From an uncultured Erythrobacter sp. (GTDB taxonomy: Bacteria; Pseudomonadota; Alphaproteobacteria; Sphingomonadales; Sphingomonadaceae): a DNA stretch of 64,000 nt. Below, in pieces: positions 1-7,823 of the stretch. Under the pieces are notes generated by a model. The model saw nothing but the letters and a program-made list of their open reading frames with translations. It made no database searches and was not told the origin of the DNA. A program made the translations under genes and the position numbers. Within the stretch, counting starts at the first letter, position 1, and every line of letters begins with the position of its first letter. The stretch lies in the NCBI GenBank assembly GCA_913055155.1, contig CAJXJR010000012.1, positions 1 to 64,000 on the forward strand, written 5' to 3'.

Positions 1-45
1 GGGTCCGTAGCGCCACTGCCCCTCCACCGTGCTGCGCACGGTCCC

Positions 46-72
46 CCTCCCCATGCCTTCGGCACAGGGAGG
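46..72 (-). terminator. Hairpin, probable terminator of the zinc-ribbon gene
   Basis: An inverted repeat pairs 46-51 (CCTCCC) with 67-72 (GGGAGG) and, inside it, 54-57 (TGCC) with 61-64 (GGCA) around a TTC loop. It lies just past the stop codon of the minus-strand gene that ends at 80. A second small stem (CCGTGC/GCACGG, 28-42) follows. There is no clear U-run, so this may be an mRNA 3'-end or repeat hairpin rather than a strong intrinsic terminator. Confidence 0.4.
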
Positions 73-79
73 AATACTC

Positions 80-400
80 CTAGTTGTCGTCGTCGTTGTC
101 GTCGTCGGCCGTCTTCACGCCCAGATCGTCGTCACCGCCGAGATCGACATCGTTGTCGGGCGAATCATCGTCCTCGTCGATGTCTTCCAGATCGTCATCA
201 GCCAGGTCCGAATCGGATTCCTTGCTTTCGTCCTTCTTGGTTTCCTCGAACGGGATCGGCTGCTTGGACTTGAGCACCGGCTCGGGAGTCCATTCATTGC
301 CGCATTCGATGCAGGTGACCGGGTCTTCCTTGCCCAGGTCGTAGAAGCGTTCACCGCATTTGGGGCAGGTACGCTTGGTGCCCCATTCTGGCTTGACCAT
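80..400 (-). CDS. TIGR02300-type zinc-ribbon protein with acidic tail
   Basis: A 106-residue protein. The N-terminal ~45 residues form a zinc ribbon with two CxxC pairs (CPKC near residue 12, CIEC near residue 30) and the FYDLGKEDP signature typical of the alphaproteobacterial TIGR02300 family. The remainder is a low-complexity tail made almost entirely of Asp, Glu and Ser, probably disordered. The ATG at 398-400 is chosen because the family begins MVKPEWGTKR; the open frame continues upstream but into the aroA region. The function of the family is unknown; a nucleic-acid or protein-binding role is only inference. It is divergent from aroA with about 145 bases between starts. Confidence 0.85.
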   Translation of the reverse strand: MVKPEWGTKRTCPKCGERFYDLGKEDPVTCIECGNEWTPEPVLKSKQPIPFEETKKDESKESDSDLADDDLEDIDEDDDSPDNDVDLGGDDDLGVKTADDDNDDDN

Positions 401-545
401 GTGTGTGTCCTTAACTCGTCCGGAAGGTTTCCGGGGAAATTCGTATGCGCTCCGCAGCAGTGACGGAATCGCGAGCGGGCGCGCCTTGCCATAGGGCCTT
501 GCCGCTGTCAAAGCCGCGCCGACCATTCGACAGTTAGGCATTGCC

Positions 546-1889
546 GTGAGCCATTCCAACCCGCCCGCCCCCAAACGTTTCTCAACAGCCGGTGCGCTGA
601 CCGGTCGCGTGCGCGTGCCCGGCGACAAATCGATCAGCCACCGCTCCATCATGCTGGGCGCGCTGGCGGTGGGCGAGACGCGCGTTAACGGCCTGCTGGA
701 AGGCGAGGACGTGCTGGCCACGGCCGCCGCCATGCGGGCGATGGGCGCGCAGGTGGAGCGCGGCGAAGACGGCGTGTGGAGCGTGCGCGGCGTGGGTGTC
801 GGTTCGCTGCTGCAACCGCAGAGCGCGCTCGACATGGGCAATTCCGGCACCAGCACGCGGCTGCTGATGGGCCTTGTCGCCAGCCATCCGGTCAGCGCCA
901 TGTTCACCGGCGATGCCAGCCTTTCGAAAAGGCCGATGGGCCGGGTGATCGAGCCGCTTTCGCAGATGGGCGCCACGTTCGAGGCATCGCCCGGCGGCAC
1001 CCTGCCGCTGATGCTGCGCGGCATTTCGCCCGCCCTACCGATCACCTATCGCCTGCCCGTCGCCAGCGCACAGGTGAAAAGCGCCGTGTTGCTGGCGGGC
1101 CTCAACACCGCCGGGATCACCCGCGTCATCGAGCCCGTGCCCACGCGCGACCATTCCGAACGCATGCTGCGCGGCTTCGGTGCGGTGCTGGAGGTGAGCG
1201 AGGAGAACGGGGAACGCGTGATCGAGATCCACGGCGAAGCAGACCTGAAGCCGCAGGATATCGTCGTTCCCGGCGATCCCTCTTCCGCTGCCTTCTTTGT
1301 CGTCGCCGCGCTGCTGGTACCGGGCAGCGACCTCGTGATCGAGAACGTCGGCCTCAACCCCACCCGCGCGGCGCTGTTCGACGTGCTGCGCGACATGGGT
1401 GGCAGCATCGAGGAACTGGACAGGCGCGAAGTCGGTGGGGAGCCGGTGGCGGACCTGCGCGTCCGCCACTCCGCGCTCTCCGGCGTGAACGTCGACCCTG
1501 CCGTGGTCCCTGCCATGGTCGACGAGTTTCCCGTGCTGTTCGTCGCCGCCGCGCTGGCGCAGGGCACCACCACCACCAGCGGGCTGGAAGAGCTGCGGGT
1601 GAAGGAATCGGACCGCCTCGCCGCCATGGCCGCCGCGCTGACGCTGGCCGGCGCGAAGGTAGAGGAGCGCGAGGACGGTCTGGTGATCGAAGGGACGGGC
1701 GGCGACCCGCTGCCCGGTACGCCCGACGGCGCGGAAGTGGCCACTCACCTCGACCACCGCATCGCCATGGCGATGGCCGTGGCGGGCCTCGCCAGCCGCG
1801 ACGGTGTGGCGGTGGACGATACCGCGCCGATCGCCACGAGCTTTCCGACCTTCCAGAGCTTGCTGGAACAGGCCTCGGCCACCGGCTAG
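546..1889 (+). CDS. aroA: 3-phosphoshikimate 1-carboxyvinyltransferase (EPSP synthase)
   Basis: Sixth step of the shikimate pathway: joins phosphoenolpyruvate to shikimate-3-phosphate in the cytoplasm. The 447-residue length is normal. PGDKSISHR (about 25-33), LDMGNSGTSTR (95-105) and GDASLSKRPMGR (122-133) are visible. The pattern RDHSE, SAQVK, GDKS and NPTR marks a class II enzyme, the group that includes the Agrobacterium CP4 protein, but the phosphoenolpyruvate loop has Gly where CP4 has Ala. The start is GTG at 546; no better ATG lies nearby. It heads a plus-strand run that continues through cmk. In many relatives aroA and cmk are neighbours, as here with two small genes between them. 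Confidence 0.97.
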   Translation: MSHSNPPAPKRFSTAGALTGRVRVPGDKSISHRSIMLGALAVGETRVNGLLEGEDVLATAAAMRAMGAQVERGEDGVWSVRGVGVGSLLQPQSALDMGNSGTSTRLLMGLVASHPVSAMFTGDASLSKRPMGRVIEPLSQMGATFEASPGGTLPLMLRGISPALPITYRLPVASAQVKSAVLLAGLNTAGITRVIEPVPTRDHSERMLRGFGAVLEVSEENGERVIEIHGEADLKPQDIVVPGDPSSAAFFVVAALLVPGSDLVIENVGLNPTRAALFDVLRDMGGSIEELDRREVGGEPVADLRVRHSALSGVNVDPAVVPAMVDEFPVLFVAAALAQGTTTTSGLEELRVKESDRLAAMAAALTLAGAKVEEREDGLVIEGTGGDPLPGTPDGAEVATHLDHRIAMAMAVAGLASRDGVAVDDTAPIATSFPTFQSLLEQASATG

Positions 1890-1914
1890 GCTGCCCAGCC
1901 AGAAAGGACATCCG

Positions 1915-2370
1915 ATGACGACCACACCCTCCTTCCGCCAACTTGTCGCCCCGGCCCTGCTGGCGCTGGCCGCCTGCTCCAGTGCTGCCCAGGCGGCGAC
2001 CTACACGATGTTCAAGGATCCCAATTGCGGCTGCTGCGATCAGTGGGCCGATCACGTGCGCGAAGGCATGGATGCCGAAGTCGCCGCCGTGCACAGCACC
2101 GACATGGCCGCGGTGAAGGATACCCACGGCGTGCCGGTGCGCTTGCGTTCGTGCCACACCATGATCGTCGATGGTTACGTGATCGAAGGCCACGTGCCCG
2201 CCGCCGAGATCGCCCGGCTGCTGGAACAGCGCCCTGCAGGCGTGCGCGGGCTGGCAGTCCCGGGAATGCCGATCGGCTCGCCCGGCATGGAAATGGGCGA
2301 CCGCACCCAGCCCTACCAGGTCATCGCCTTTGGCGACGCGGGCATGTCCGTCTTCGCCACTTACGAATAG
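1915..2370 (+). CDS. DUF411 exported metal-associated protein
   Basis: A 151-residue protein with a signal peptide (hydrophobic run about 10-27, cleavage near AQA-A). The mature part starts with a thioredoxin-like strand and the DUF411 signature DPNCGCCDQW, followed by a conserved single Cys-His (RSCHTMIVDGYVIEGHVP). DUF411 proteins are often found with copper-resistance genes, so periplasmic metal binding is likely, but no copper gene is adjacent here. ATG at 1915 follows the purine-rich AGAAAGGA, 25 bases after aroA, suggesting the same operon. Confidence 0.85.
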   Translation: MTTTPSFRQLVAPALLALAACSSAAQAATYTMFKDPNCGCCDQWADHVREGMDAEVAAVHSTDMAAVKDTHGVPVRLRSCHTMIVDGYVIEGHVPAAEIARLLEQRPAGVRGLAVPGMPIGSPGMEMGDRTQPYQVIAFGDAGMSVFATYE

Positions 2371-2382
2371 GACCGCGCACGG

Positions 2383-2655
2383 GTGACCACCGACCTCGAC
2401 ATTTACAGCTACATCGGCTTCGTCGGCACCGCCTGCATCATCGGCGCCTATTTCTACCTGACCGCTTTGGCCAGGCCGAACCCGTTTATCCTGCACGGCA
2501 CCAATCTCGCGGGCGCCAGCCTGCTCACCGTGTCGCTGCTGGTGCACACCAACTGGCCTTCGCTGGTGCTGGAAGGCTTCTGGGCCGCCATCGCGATCTG
2601 GGGCTTGAGCAAGGCGCTGCGCAAACCCCGCGAGCAAGGAGCGCGTGACGCATGA
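2383..2655 (+). CDS. Small CBU_0592-like membrane protein
   Basis: A 90-residue protein from a GTG start with three probable membrane helices (about 10-29, 36-55, 57-75) and a basic C-terminal tail. It resembles the CBU_0592 family of short bacterial membrane proteins whose function is unknown. It starts 12 bases after the DUF411 gene and its stop overlaps the cmk start as ATGA, so it is probably co-transcribed and translationally coupled with cmk. Confidence 0.75.
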   Translation: MTTDLDIYSYIGFVGTACIIGAYFYLTALARPNPFILHGTNLAGASLLTVSLLVHTNWPSLVLEGFWAAIAIWGLSKALRKPREQGARDA

Positions 2656-3287
2656 TCATCGCCGTCGACGGACCCACCGCCAGCGGCAAGGGCACCATCG
2701 CCAAGGCGCTGGCGAGGCGTTTTGGCTTGCCGCACCTCGACACCGGGCTGCTGTACCGGGCGGTGGGCTACCAGGTGTCGCTGTACGAGGGTGACCCGGA
2801 CAATCCGGCGGAAGCCCTGGCGGCGACCAATTTCCCGGACGAACTGCTGGGCCATCCCGAACTTCGCAGCGAGGCGACCGGTGGCCTCGCCAGCCGCGTC
2901 TCGGTGCATCCCGGCGTGCGCAAGGCGCTGCTGGAACGGCAACAGAAGTTCGCCGGGCAACCCGGCGGCGCGGTGCTGGACGGGCGCGATATCGGCACCG
3001 TGATCGCGCCCAATGCCGACGTGAAGCTGTTCGTCACCGCCAGCGTGGAGGCGCGCGCCAGGCGGCGCTGGCAGGAAATGCACGACCGCGGCGAAAGCCA
3101 TACGCTGCTGGAAATCGAGGACGACCTGCGCCGCCGCGACGAGCGTGACCGCACTCGCGCTGCCGCCCCGCTGGTGGTTCCCGAAGACGCCTTCGTGCTC
3201 GACACCACAGAGCTCGACAAGGACGCCAGCATTGCCGCCGCCATCGACGTGGTCTTGCAGGCGACAGGCCAGCAGCCCTGCCCGTAA
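2652..3287 (+). CDS. cmk: (d)CMP kinase
   Basis: Phosphorylates CMP and dCMP with ATP in the cytoplasm. A 211-residue protein starting MIIAVDGPTASGKGT, the P-loop (Walker A) of nucleoside monophosphate kinases; DTGLLYRAVG and LDGRDIGTVI (about residues 112-121) are the CMP-binding signatures. The length is typical of the alphaproteobacterial form. It overlaps the upstream small membrane gene by four bases. In many alphaproteobacteria rpsA follows directly; here two unrelated genes sit between cmk and rpsA. Confidence 0.97.
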   Translation: MIIAVDGPTASGKGTIAKALARRFGLPHLDTGLLYRAVGYQVSLYEGDPDNPAEALAATNFPDELLGHPELRSEATGGLASRVSVHPGVRKALLERQQKFAGQPGGAVLDGRDIGTVIAPNADVKLFVTASVEARARRRWQEMHDRGESHTLLEIEDDLRRRDERDRTRAAAPLVVPEDAFVLDTTELDKDASIAAAIDVVLQATGQQPCP

Positions 3288-3408
3288 GGCTTGTGCGCGC
3301 CCGGTACACGGCCCGGCGATACCGAGCAGGTCCGGCGACACCTGTCAGCAAGATGTCAGGTGCCTGTTCCAGATCCGGCAATGGAGGAGGAGTAACAGGA
3401 CCTATGCC

Positions 3409-3981
3409 ATGCCTCCCAGGAAGTCTCCCACGCCGCTTGCCACCAGCCTGATGGCGCTTGCCACCCTGTCGCTTGCGGCCTGCGGCAACGATTCCACAGC
3501 CGGCAACGCGCCGATAGTCAGCGTCACGGCAACGCCAACTCCAACAGCCACGCCTACTCCCACCGCGACTGCCACCGGCACGCCCGTTTCCGCAAACGTG
3601 ATCTCCGCGCTCAACACCGCGCTGGATGACGAGCGCAAGGCCGTTGCCACCTACGAGGCAATCATCGCCAAGCTCGGCCCGGCGGCCCCTTTCGTGAGCA
3701 TCGCGGATGCAGAGCGTCGCCATGTTGAAATGCTGCTGCCGCTATATACCGTGCGCGGGCTGGATATTCCGGACGATATCTGGACCGGCAACGGCACGGC
3801 GGCCGATACCTTGCAGGAAAACTGCGCGCTGGGCGTGATCGGCGAGATCGACAATATCGCCATGTACGATAACCTGATCGCTTCGCTGACGAGCGACGAC
3901 CAGGATATTATCGATGCCTTCGTGGTGTTGCAGGCGGCTTCGCGCGACAACCACCTGCCTGCCTTCCAGGCCTGCGCCTGA
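3409..3981 (+). CDS. DUF2202 ferritin-like lipoprotein
   Basis: A 190-residue protein. Residues 1-25 are a lipoprotein signal with lipobox LAAC (Cys25). Residues 36-60 are a Thr-Pro repeat linker (TPTPTATPTPT). Residues 65-190 match the DUF2202 ferritin-like fold: DDERKAVATYEAI, ERRHVEML and a third acidic helix, so a di-metal site of Glu/His ligands is plausible. The ATG at 3409 is chosen because it opens the signal peptide and has AGGA eight bases upstream. It should be a membrane-anchored periplasmic four-helix protein. Function is unknown; metal or peroxide handling is inference. It converges with the DUF962 gene nine bases away. Confidence 0.85.
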   Translation: MPPRKSPTPLATSLMALATLSLAACGNDSTAGNAPIVSVTATPTPTATPTPTATATGTPVSANVISALNTALDDERKAVATYEAIIAKLGPAAPFVSIADAERRHVEMLLPLYTVRGLDIPDDIWTGNGTAADTLQENCALGVIGEIDNIAMYDNLIASLTSDDQDIIDAFVVLQAASRDNHLPAFQACA

Positions 3982-3990
3982 CGTGGCGGT

Positions 3991-4470
3991 CTAGCCTTCG
4001 ATTTCGCGCTTGAGGCTGCCCAGCAGCCCGAGTGCGAACAGGCCTTCCACCACCACGAACAGCGGCCCGACCAGAAAGCTGCGCAGGTCGTCGACGAAGG
4101 CGGGTTTGCGGCCTTCGAACTTGTGGCCCACCAACTGGAAGATCCAGCCGACCACGAACAGGCCGATCCCGGCGCCCAGCCACAGCGTGTCGGAAGTGTT
4201 GGCGATCATCTGGCCCAGCCCGGTAAACAGCGTGAGCAGCAGCGCCATCAGCACGCCCGTCCACAGCTCCAGCCTGACGTAGAAGCCGGCCGCCAGCACC
4301 GCCGCGATCATGGCGGGCCTCAGCATCACGCCGCCAAGTTCGAACGTAGGCCGGGCCAGCAGCGTGGTTATGGACAGGACGATAAGCGGAATGCCCACCA
4401 CATGAGTCAGCACGTTGCGCTGGTCGCGGTGGTATTCACGATAGCTGGAAAGGGCCTGGGCAAGGGTCAT
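3991..4470 (-). CDS. DUF962/Mpo1-like membrane protein
   Basis: A 159-residue integral membrane protein with four probable helices. It carries the family pattern YREYHRDQRNVLTHVVGIP near the N-terminus and a second histidine segment (VGHKFEGRKPAF) near residue 115. Yeast Mpo1, of the same family, is an iron-dependent dioxygenase that alpha-oxidises 2-hydroxy fatty acids; the histidines seen here fit metal ligands. A role in membrane lipid turnover is therefore plausible but unproven. It is transcribed away from rpsA and has no operon partner. Confidence 0.85.
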   Translation of the reverse strand: MTLAQALSSYREYHRDQRNVLTHVVGIPLIVLSITTLLARPTFELGGVMLRPAMIAAVLAAGFYVRLELWTGVLMALLLTLFTGLGQMIANTSDTLWLGAGIGLFVVGWIFQLVGHKFEGRKPAFVDDLRSFLVGPLFVVVEGLFALGLLGSLKREIEG

Positions 4471-4648
4471 TCGCCTGTCCTACAGGCAATTTGCCCAGTC
4501 AGGAAGCCGTGGTGGCTGACCCATGCTTCCCGCCCTTCTCCAACCCCGTCCCGAGCTGCCTTGCGCGACCTGCAGTCTTTCCCTCCAGGACAGTGCTCCA
4601 TGTGCTCCACATTAGCGCCCCGCAGCGGACGCGCGGAGTCGCTTTCGC

Positions 4649-4676
4649 CTTGCCAAACGCCCGTTTTTCGCCTAGG
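4649..4676 (+). promoter_or_regulatory. Putative rpsA promoter
   Basis: CTTGCC (4649-4654), a 16-base spacer and CCTAGG (4671-4676). The same arrangement occurs upstream of purB, lapA, trpF, uvrD and icd in this window. Transcription would begin near 4683, leaving an untranslated leader of about 260 bases. Confidence 0.5.
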
Positions 4677-4682
4677 CGCGCG

Positions 4683-4941
4683 CCCGTTCGACGGACGGAT
4701 CACATGTCCGCGAGCGCGACAGCCAGCATGGTCGGCTTTCCACCGGGGCGCAACGACGTCCATGCCATGCTCGTTTCGCGCCCGCCCTCATGCCTTTCGA
4801 AGAGCGCCTGTGCCGGTATTCGGCCGCATGGGCAGTTCGGCCCTTTGGCCCGCACGCCTCGCAATGGTGCGAAAGCGGCGGAGATAAGACCCCGGGATCA
4901 AACCCGGTGGCCGGAAAAAACGTGAAACAGGAACTGCAAAC
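4683..4941 (+). promoter_or_regulatory. Long 5' leader of rpsA
   Basis: The 471-base gap between the DUF962 gene and rpsA (4471-4941) contains no convincing gene. If the promoter at 4649-4676 is right, some 260 bases are transcribed ahead of rpsA. Close to the start are a six-codon open frame (MVRKRR, 4864-4887), a CCGGG/CCCGG stem (4892-4896 with 4903-4907) and an alternative CCGG/CCGG stem (4904-4914), followed by AGGA nine bases before the ATG. Ribosomal protein S1 is autoregulated through its leader in other bacteria, so a regulatory leader is plausible. Confidence 0.4.
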
Positions 4942-6645
4942 ATGGCAACCTCTGCCAATCCCAGCCGCGACGATTTCGCGGCTCTCCTTGACGAACAGCT
5001 CGGCGGTGCCGAGGGCGGCTTCGAAGGCCGCGTGGTCAAGGGCACCGTCACCGGCATCGAAAACGGCATGGCGATCATCGACGTCGGCCTGAAGAGCGAA
5101 GGCCGCGTGAACCTGAAGGAATTTGCCCGTGGCGAAGACGACCACGGCCTTGAAGTCGGCAGCGAAGTCGAAGTCTTCGTCGACCGCGTGGAAAACGCCG
5201 ATGGCGAAGCCATGCTGTCGCGCGACCGTGCGCGCCGCGAAGCCGCGTGGGACAAGCTGGAAAGCGAGTTCGGCGAAGGCAAGCGCGTGGAAGGCCGCAT
5301 CTTCGGCCGCGTGAAGGGCGGCTTCACCGTCGATCTCGACGGCGCCGTGGCCTTCCTGCCCGGCAGCCAGGTCGATATCCGCCCCGTGCGTGACGTGACC
5401 CCGCTTATGGACGTGCCGCAGCCGTTCCAGATCCTGAAGATGGACCGCCGCCGCGGCAACATCGTGGTCTCGCGCCGCGCCGTGCTGGAAGAAACCCGCG
5501 CCGAACAGCGCAGCGAGCTGATCGACAAGCTGGCCGAAGGCCAGATCGTCGACGGCGTGGTAAAGAACATCACCGACTACGGCGCCTTCGTGGACCTGGG
5601 CGGCATCGACGGCCTGCTGCACGTCACCGACATGAGCTACAAGCGCGTCAACCACCCCAGCGAAGTGATCGAGATCGGCCAGACCGTGACCGTGCAGATC
5701 ATCCGCATCAATGCCGAAACGCAGCGCATCTCGCTGGGCATGAAGCAGCTGGAAAGCGATCCGTGGGAAGGCGTCGGCGCCAAGTACCCGGTGGGTGCCA
5801 AGGTCACCGGCCAGGTCACCAACATCACCGAATACGGCGCCTTCGTGGAGCTGGAGCCGGGCATCGAAGGCCTGGTCCACGTTTCCGAAATGAGCTGGAC
5901 CAAGAAGAACGTGCACCCCGGCAAGATCGTCTCCACCTCGCAGGAAGTGGAAGTGATGGTGCTGGAAGTCGATTCCGAGAAGCGTCGCATCTCGCTCGGC
6001 CTCAAGCAGGCCCAGCGCAACCCGTGGGAAGAGTTCGCCGAAGCCCATCCGATTGGCTCGACCGTCACCGGCGAAGTCAAGAACGCCACCGAGTTCGGCC
6101 TGTTCATCGGCCTGCCCGGCGACGTGGACGGCATGGTCCACATGTCGGACATTGCCTGGGGCATCTCGGGCGAAGATGCGCTGGCGCTGCACCGCAAGGG
6201 TGAGGAAGTCCAGGCCGTGGTTCTGGATGTCGACGTCGACAAGGAACGCATCAGCCTTGGCATGAAGCAGCTCGAAAAGGGTGCTCCGACCGAAGCTGGC
6301 GCCGCTGCTGCCGGTTCGCTGCGTCGCGGCGAAGTCGTCACCGTCACCGTGCTGGAAGTCCGCGATGGCGGCCTCGAAGTGCAGGTTGGCGACGATGGCG
6401 CGACCGGCTTCATCAAGCGTTCGGACCTGGGCCGCGACCGCGACGAACAGCGTCCCGACCGCTTCCAGGTTGGCCAGAAGGTGGACGCCATGGTCACCGG
6501 CTTCGACCGCTCGAAGAAGCCCAACTTCTCGATCAAGGCGCACCAGATCGCCGAGGAAAAGGAAGCCGTGGCACAGTTCGGTTCGGCCGATTCCGGCGCC
6601 TCGCTGGGCGACATCCTGGGCGAAGCCCTGAAGAAGGGCGAGTAA
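4942..6645 (+). CDS. rpsA: 30S ribosomal protein S1
   Basis: RNA-binding protein of the small ribosomal subunit that helps load mRNA. The 567 residues hold six S1 (OB-fold) repeats; the clearest are those starting near residues 195 (VDGVVKNITDYGAFVDLG), 280 (VTGQVTNITEYGAFVELE) and 370 (VTGEVKNATEFGLFIGLP). The length and the acidic, Glu-rich ends match alphaproteobacterial S1. ATG at 4942 has AGGA nine bases upstream. It is followed by a strong terminator, so it is probably a single-gene unit. Confidence 0.98.
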   Translation: MATSANPSRDDFAALLDEQLGGAEGGFEGRVVKGTVTGIENGMAIIDVGLKSEGRVNLKEFARGEDDHGLEVGSEVEVFVDRVENADGEAMLSRDRARREAAWDKLESEFGEGKRVEGRIFGRVKGGFTVDLDGAVAFLPGSQVDIRPVRDVTPLMDVPQPFQILKMDRRRGNIVVSRRAVLEETRAEQRSELIDKLAEGQIVDGVVKNITDYGAFVDLGGIDGLLHVTDMSYKRVNHPSEVIEIGQTVTVQIIRINAETQRISLGMKQLESDPWEGVGAKYPVGAKVTGQVTNITEYGAFVELEPGIEGLVHVSEMSWTKKNVHPGKIVSTSQEVEVMVLEVDSEKRRISLGLKQAQRNPWEEFAEAHPIGSTVTGEVKNATEFGLFIGLPGDVDGMVHMSDIAWGISGEDALALHRKGEEVQAVVLDVDVDKERISLGMKQLEKGAPTEAGAAAAGSLRRGEVVTVTVLEVRDGGLEVQVGDDGATGFIKRSDLGRDRDEQRPDRFQVGQKVDAMVTGFDRSKKPNFSIKAHQIAEEKEAVAQFGSADSGASLGDILGEALKKGE

Positions 6646-6674
6646 GCTCGCCACTTCCCTTGACGGGATTTGGA

Positions 6675-6712
6675 AAAGGCCCGTCCGGAGCGATCCGGGC
6701 GGGCCTTTCCTA
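6675..6712 (+). terminator. Intrinsic terminator of rpsA
   Basis: AAAGGCCCG (6675-6683) pairs with CGGGCCTTT (ending at 6708) around an inner TCCGGA...ATCCGG stem. It lies 30 bases after the rpsA stop codon. Confidence 0.8.
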
Positions 6713-6772
6713 CATCTGGCGCTCGTGTAAACTCCCGCCCTCAAGTATCGAAGCGATCGGCCATAAGAATCC

Positions 6773-7534
6773 ATGACCCTGCAAGTTCACCAGTTCCCCT
6801 GCCTTTCCGACAATTACGGCTTCCTGCTGCACGATCCCGACAGCGGCGAAACCGCCTGTATCGATACGCCCGATGCAGAGGAGTACCTGAAGCAGGCGAA
6901 GGCCAAGGGGTGGACGATCACGCAGATCTGGAACACCCACTGGCACCCGGACCACGCGGGCGGGAACGAGGCGATCAAGGCTGCCACGGGCTGCACCGTC
7001 GTTGCCCCGCTGCTGGATGCCGAAAAGATCGCCGCCGTCGACCGCACGGTGCGCGATGGCGATTTCGTGAAGCTGGGTGAGCATAGCGCCTGGGTGATCG
7101 ACGTGGGCGGCCACACCATGGGCCACATTGCCTACCACCTGCCCGACAGCCATATCGCCTTCGTGGGCGATAGCCTGTTCGCGCTGGGCTGCGGGCGCAT
7201 GTTCGAAGGCACCGCGCCGCAGTTCTGGGACAGCCTTTCCCGCCTCAGGCGCTTGCCAGCCGACACCACGCTTTATTGCGCGCATGAATATACCCAGGCG
7301 AACGCGAAATTCGCGCAGCATGCCGACCCGGACAATGCCGCGCTGCAAGACTACGCCGACGAGATCGACGAAAAGCGCGCGGCGGGCGAATGGACCGTGC
7401 CCTTCCCCCTCGCCCGCGAACTGGCAACCAACCCCTTCCTGCGCGCCGACGATCCGGCGATGCAGGCCCGCTGGGGCGGAGAACAGCCTTACGAGACCTT
7501 TGCCGCGCTCAGGGCAGCGAAGGACAGTTTCTAG
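6773..7534 (+). CDS. gloB: Hydroxyacylglutathione hydrolase (glyoxalase II)
   Basis: Hydrolyses S-lactoylglutathione to lactate and glutathione, the second step of methylglyoxal detoxification. A 253-residue metallo-beta-lactamase-fold enzyme: the dinuclear metal motif THWHPDH is at about residues 55-61 (His56, His58, Asp60, His61), with further ligands in GGHTMGH and FVGDSLF and a conserved substrate segment CAHEYT. Full normal length. It stands alone between the rpsA terminator and the convergent dodecin gene. Confidence 0.95.
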   Translation: MTLQVHQFPCLSDNYGFLLHDPDSGETACIDTPDAEEYLKQAKAKGWTITQIWNTHWHPDHAGGNEAIKAATGCTVVAPLLDAEKIAAVDRTVRDGDFVKLGEHSAWVIDVGGHTMGHIAYHLPDSHIAFVGDSLFALGCGRMFEGTAPQFWDSLSRLRRLPADTTLYCAHEYTQANAKFAQHADPDNAALQDYADEIDEKRAAGEWTVPFPLARELATNPFLRADDPAMQARWGGEQPYETFAALRAAKDSF

Positions 7535-7551
7535 CCTGGGAAGGCTTGCTG

Positions 7552-7755
7552 CTAGTCGTTCAGCACGAAAGTGACCTTCAGCGTGCACCGCCATTCGGTG
7601 ATGGCATTGTCATTTACCGTGCACTTGATGTCGCTGACCCAGACGCCGGAAATTCCGCTGAGGGTCTTCGATGCGCGGGCAACGCCTTGCTTCACGGCGT
7701 CTTCGATCCCCACGGTGGAGGAAGAGATGATTTCGGTAACCTTGGCGACGGACAT
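7552..7755 (-). CDS. Dodecin family flavin-binding protein
   Basis: A 67-residue protein beginning MSVAKVTEIISSS, with the pattern SxxxGIEDAVKQGVARASKTL and a central Trp (GVWVSDIK) that stacks on flavin in dodecins. Dodecins form hollow 12-subunit shells that store or buffer FMN, FAD or coenzyme A. The ATG at 7755 is preferred over an upstream in-frame ATG because the family starts there. A stem-loop overlaps its ribosome-binding region (7765-7786). Confidence 0.9.
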   Translation of the reverse strand: MSVAKVTEIISSSTVGIEDAVKQGVARASKTLSGISGVWVSDIKCTVNDNAITEWRCTLKVTFVLND

Positions 7756-7764
7756 GCGCTTTCT

Positions 7765-7786
7765 CCCTTGCTGATGGTTGCAAGGG
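7765..7786 (-). promoter_or_regulatory. Stem-loop over the dodecin ribosome-binding site
   Basis: A perfect 7-base-pair inverted repeat, CCCTTGC (7765-7771) and GCAAGGG (7780-7786), with an 8-base loop. In the minus-strand mRNA the hairpin ends in AAGGGAG, the likely Shine-Dalgarno sequence, 10 to 13 bases before the ATG. Folding could limit translation. Confidence 0.45.
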
Positions 7787-7823
7787 ACAAAGGCATGCCC
7801 TGGTCGATTGTTCCCAAATCGTT

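Noticed and set aside
3530-3590. Short tandem DNA repeat (ACTCCAACAGCCACGCC-like)
   Set aside because: It encodes the Thr-Pro linker of the DUF2202 lipoprotein and is not an independent repeat element.
4123-4887. Long plus-strand open frame (254 codons) ending just before rpsA
   Set aside because: Most of it is antisense to the DUF962 gene; composition is Gln/Arg/His-rich as expected for a shadow of a GC-rich gene. Only its last six codons were kept as a possible leader frame.
4889-4914. tRNA-like or riboswitch-like stems before rpsA
   Set aside because: The stems are short and no cloverleaf or known aptamer core is visible; kept only as part of the leader.
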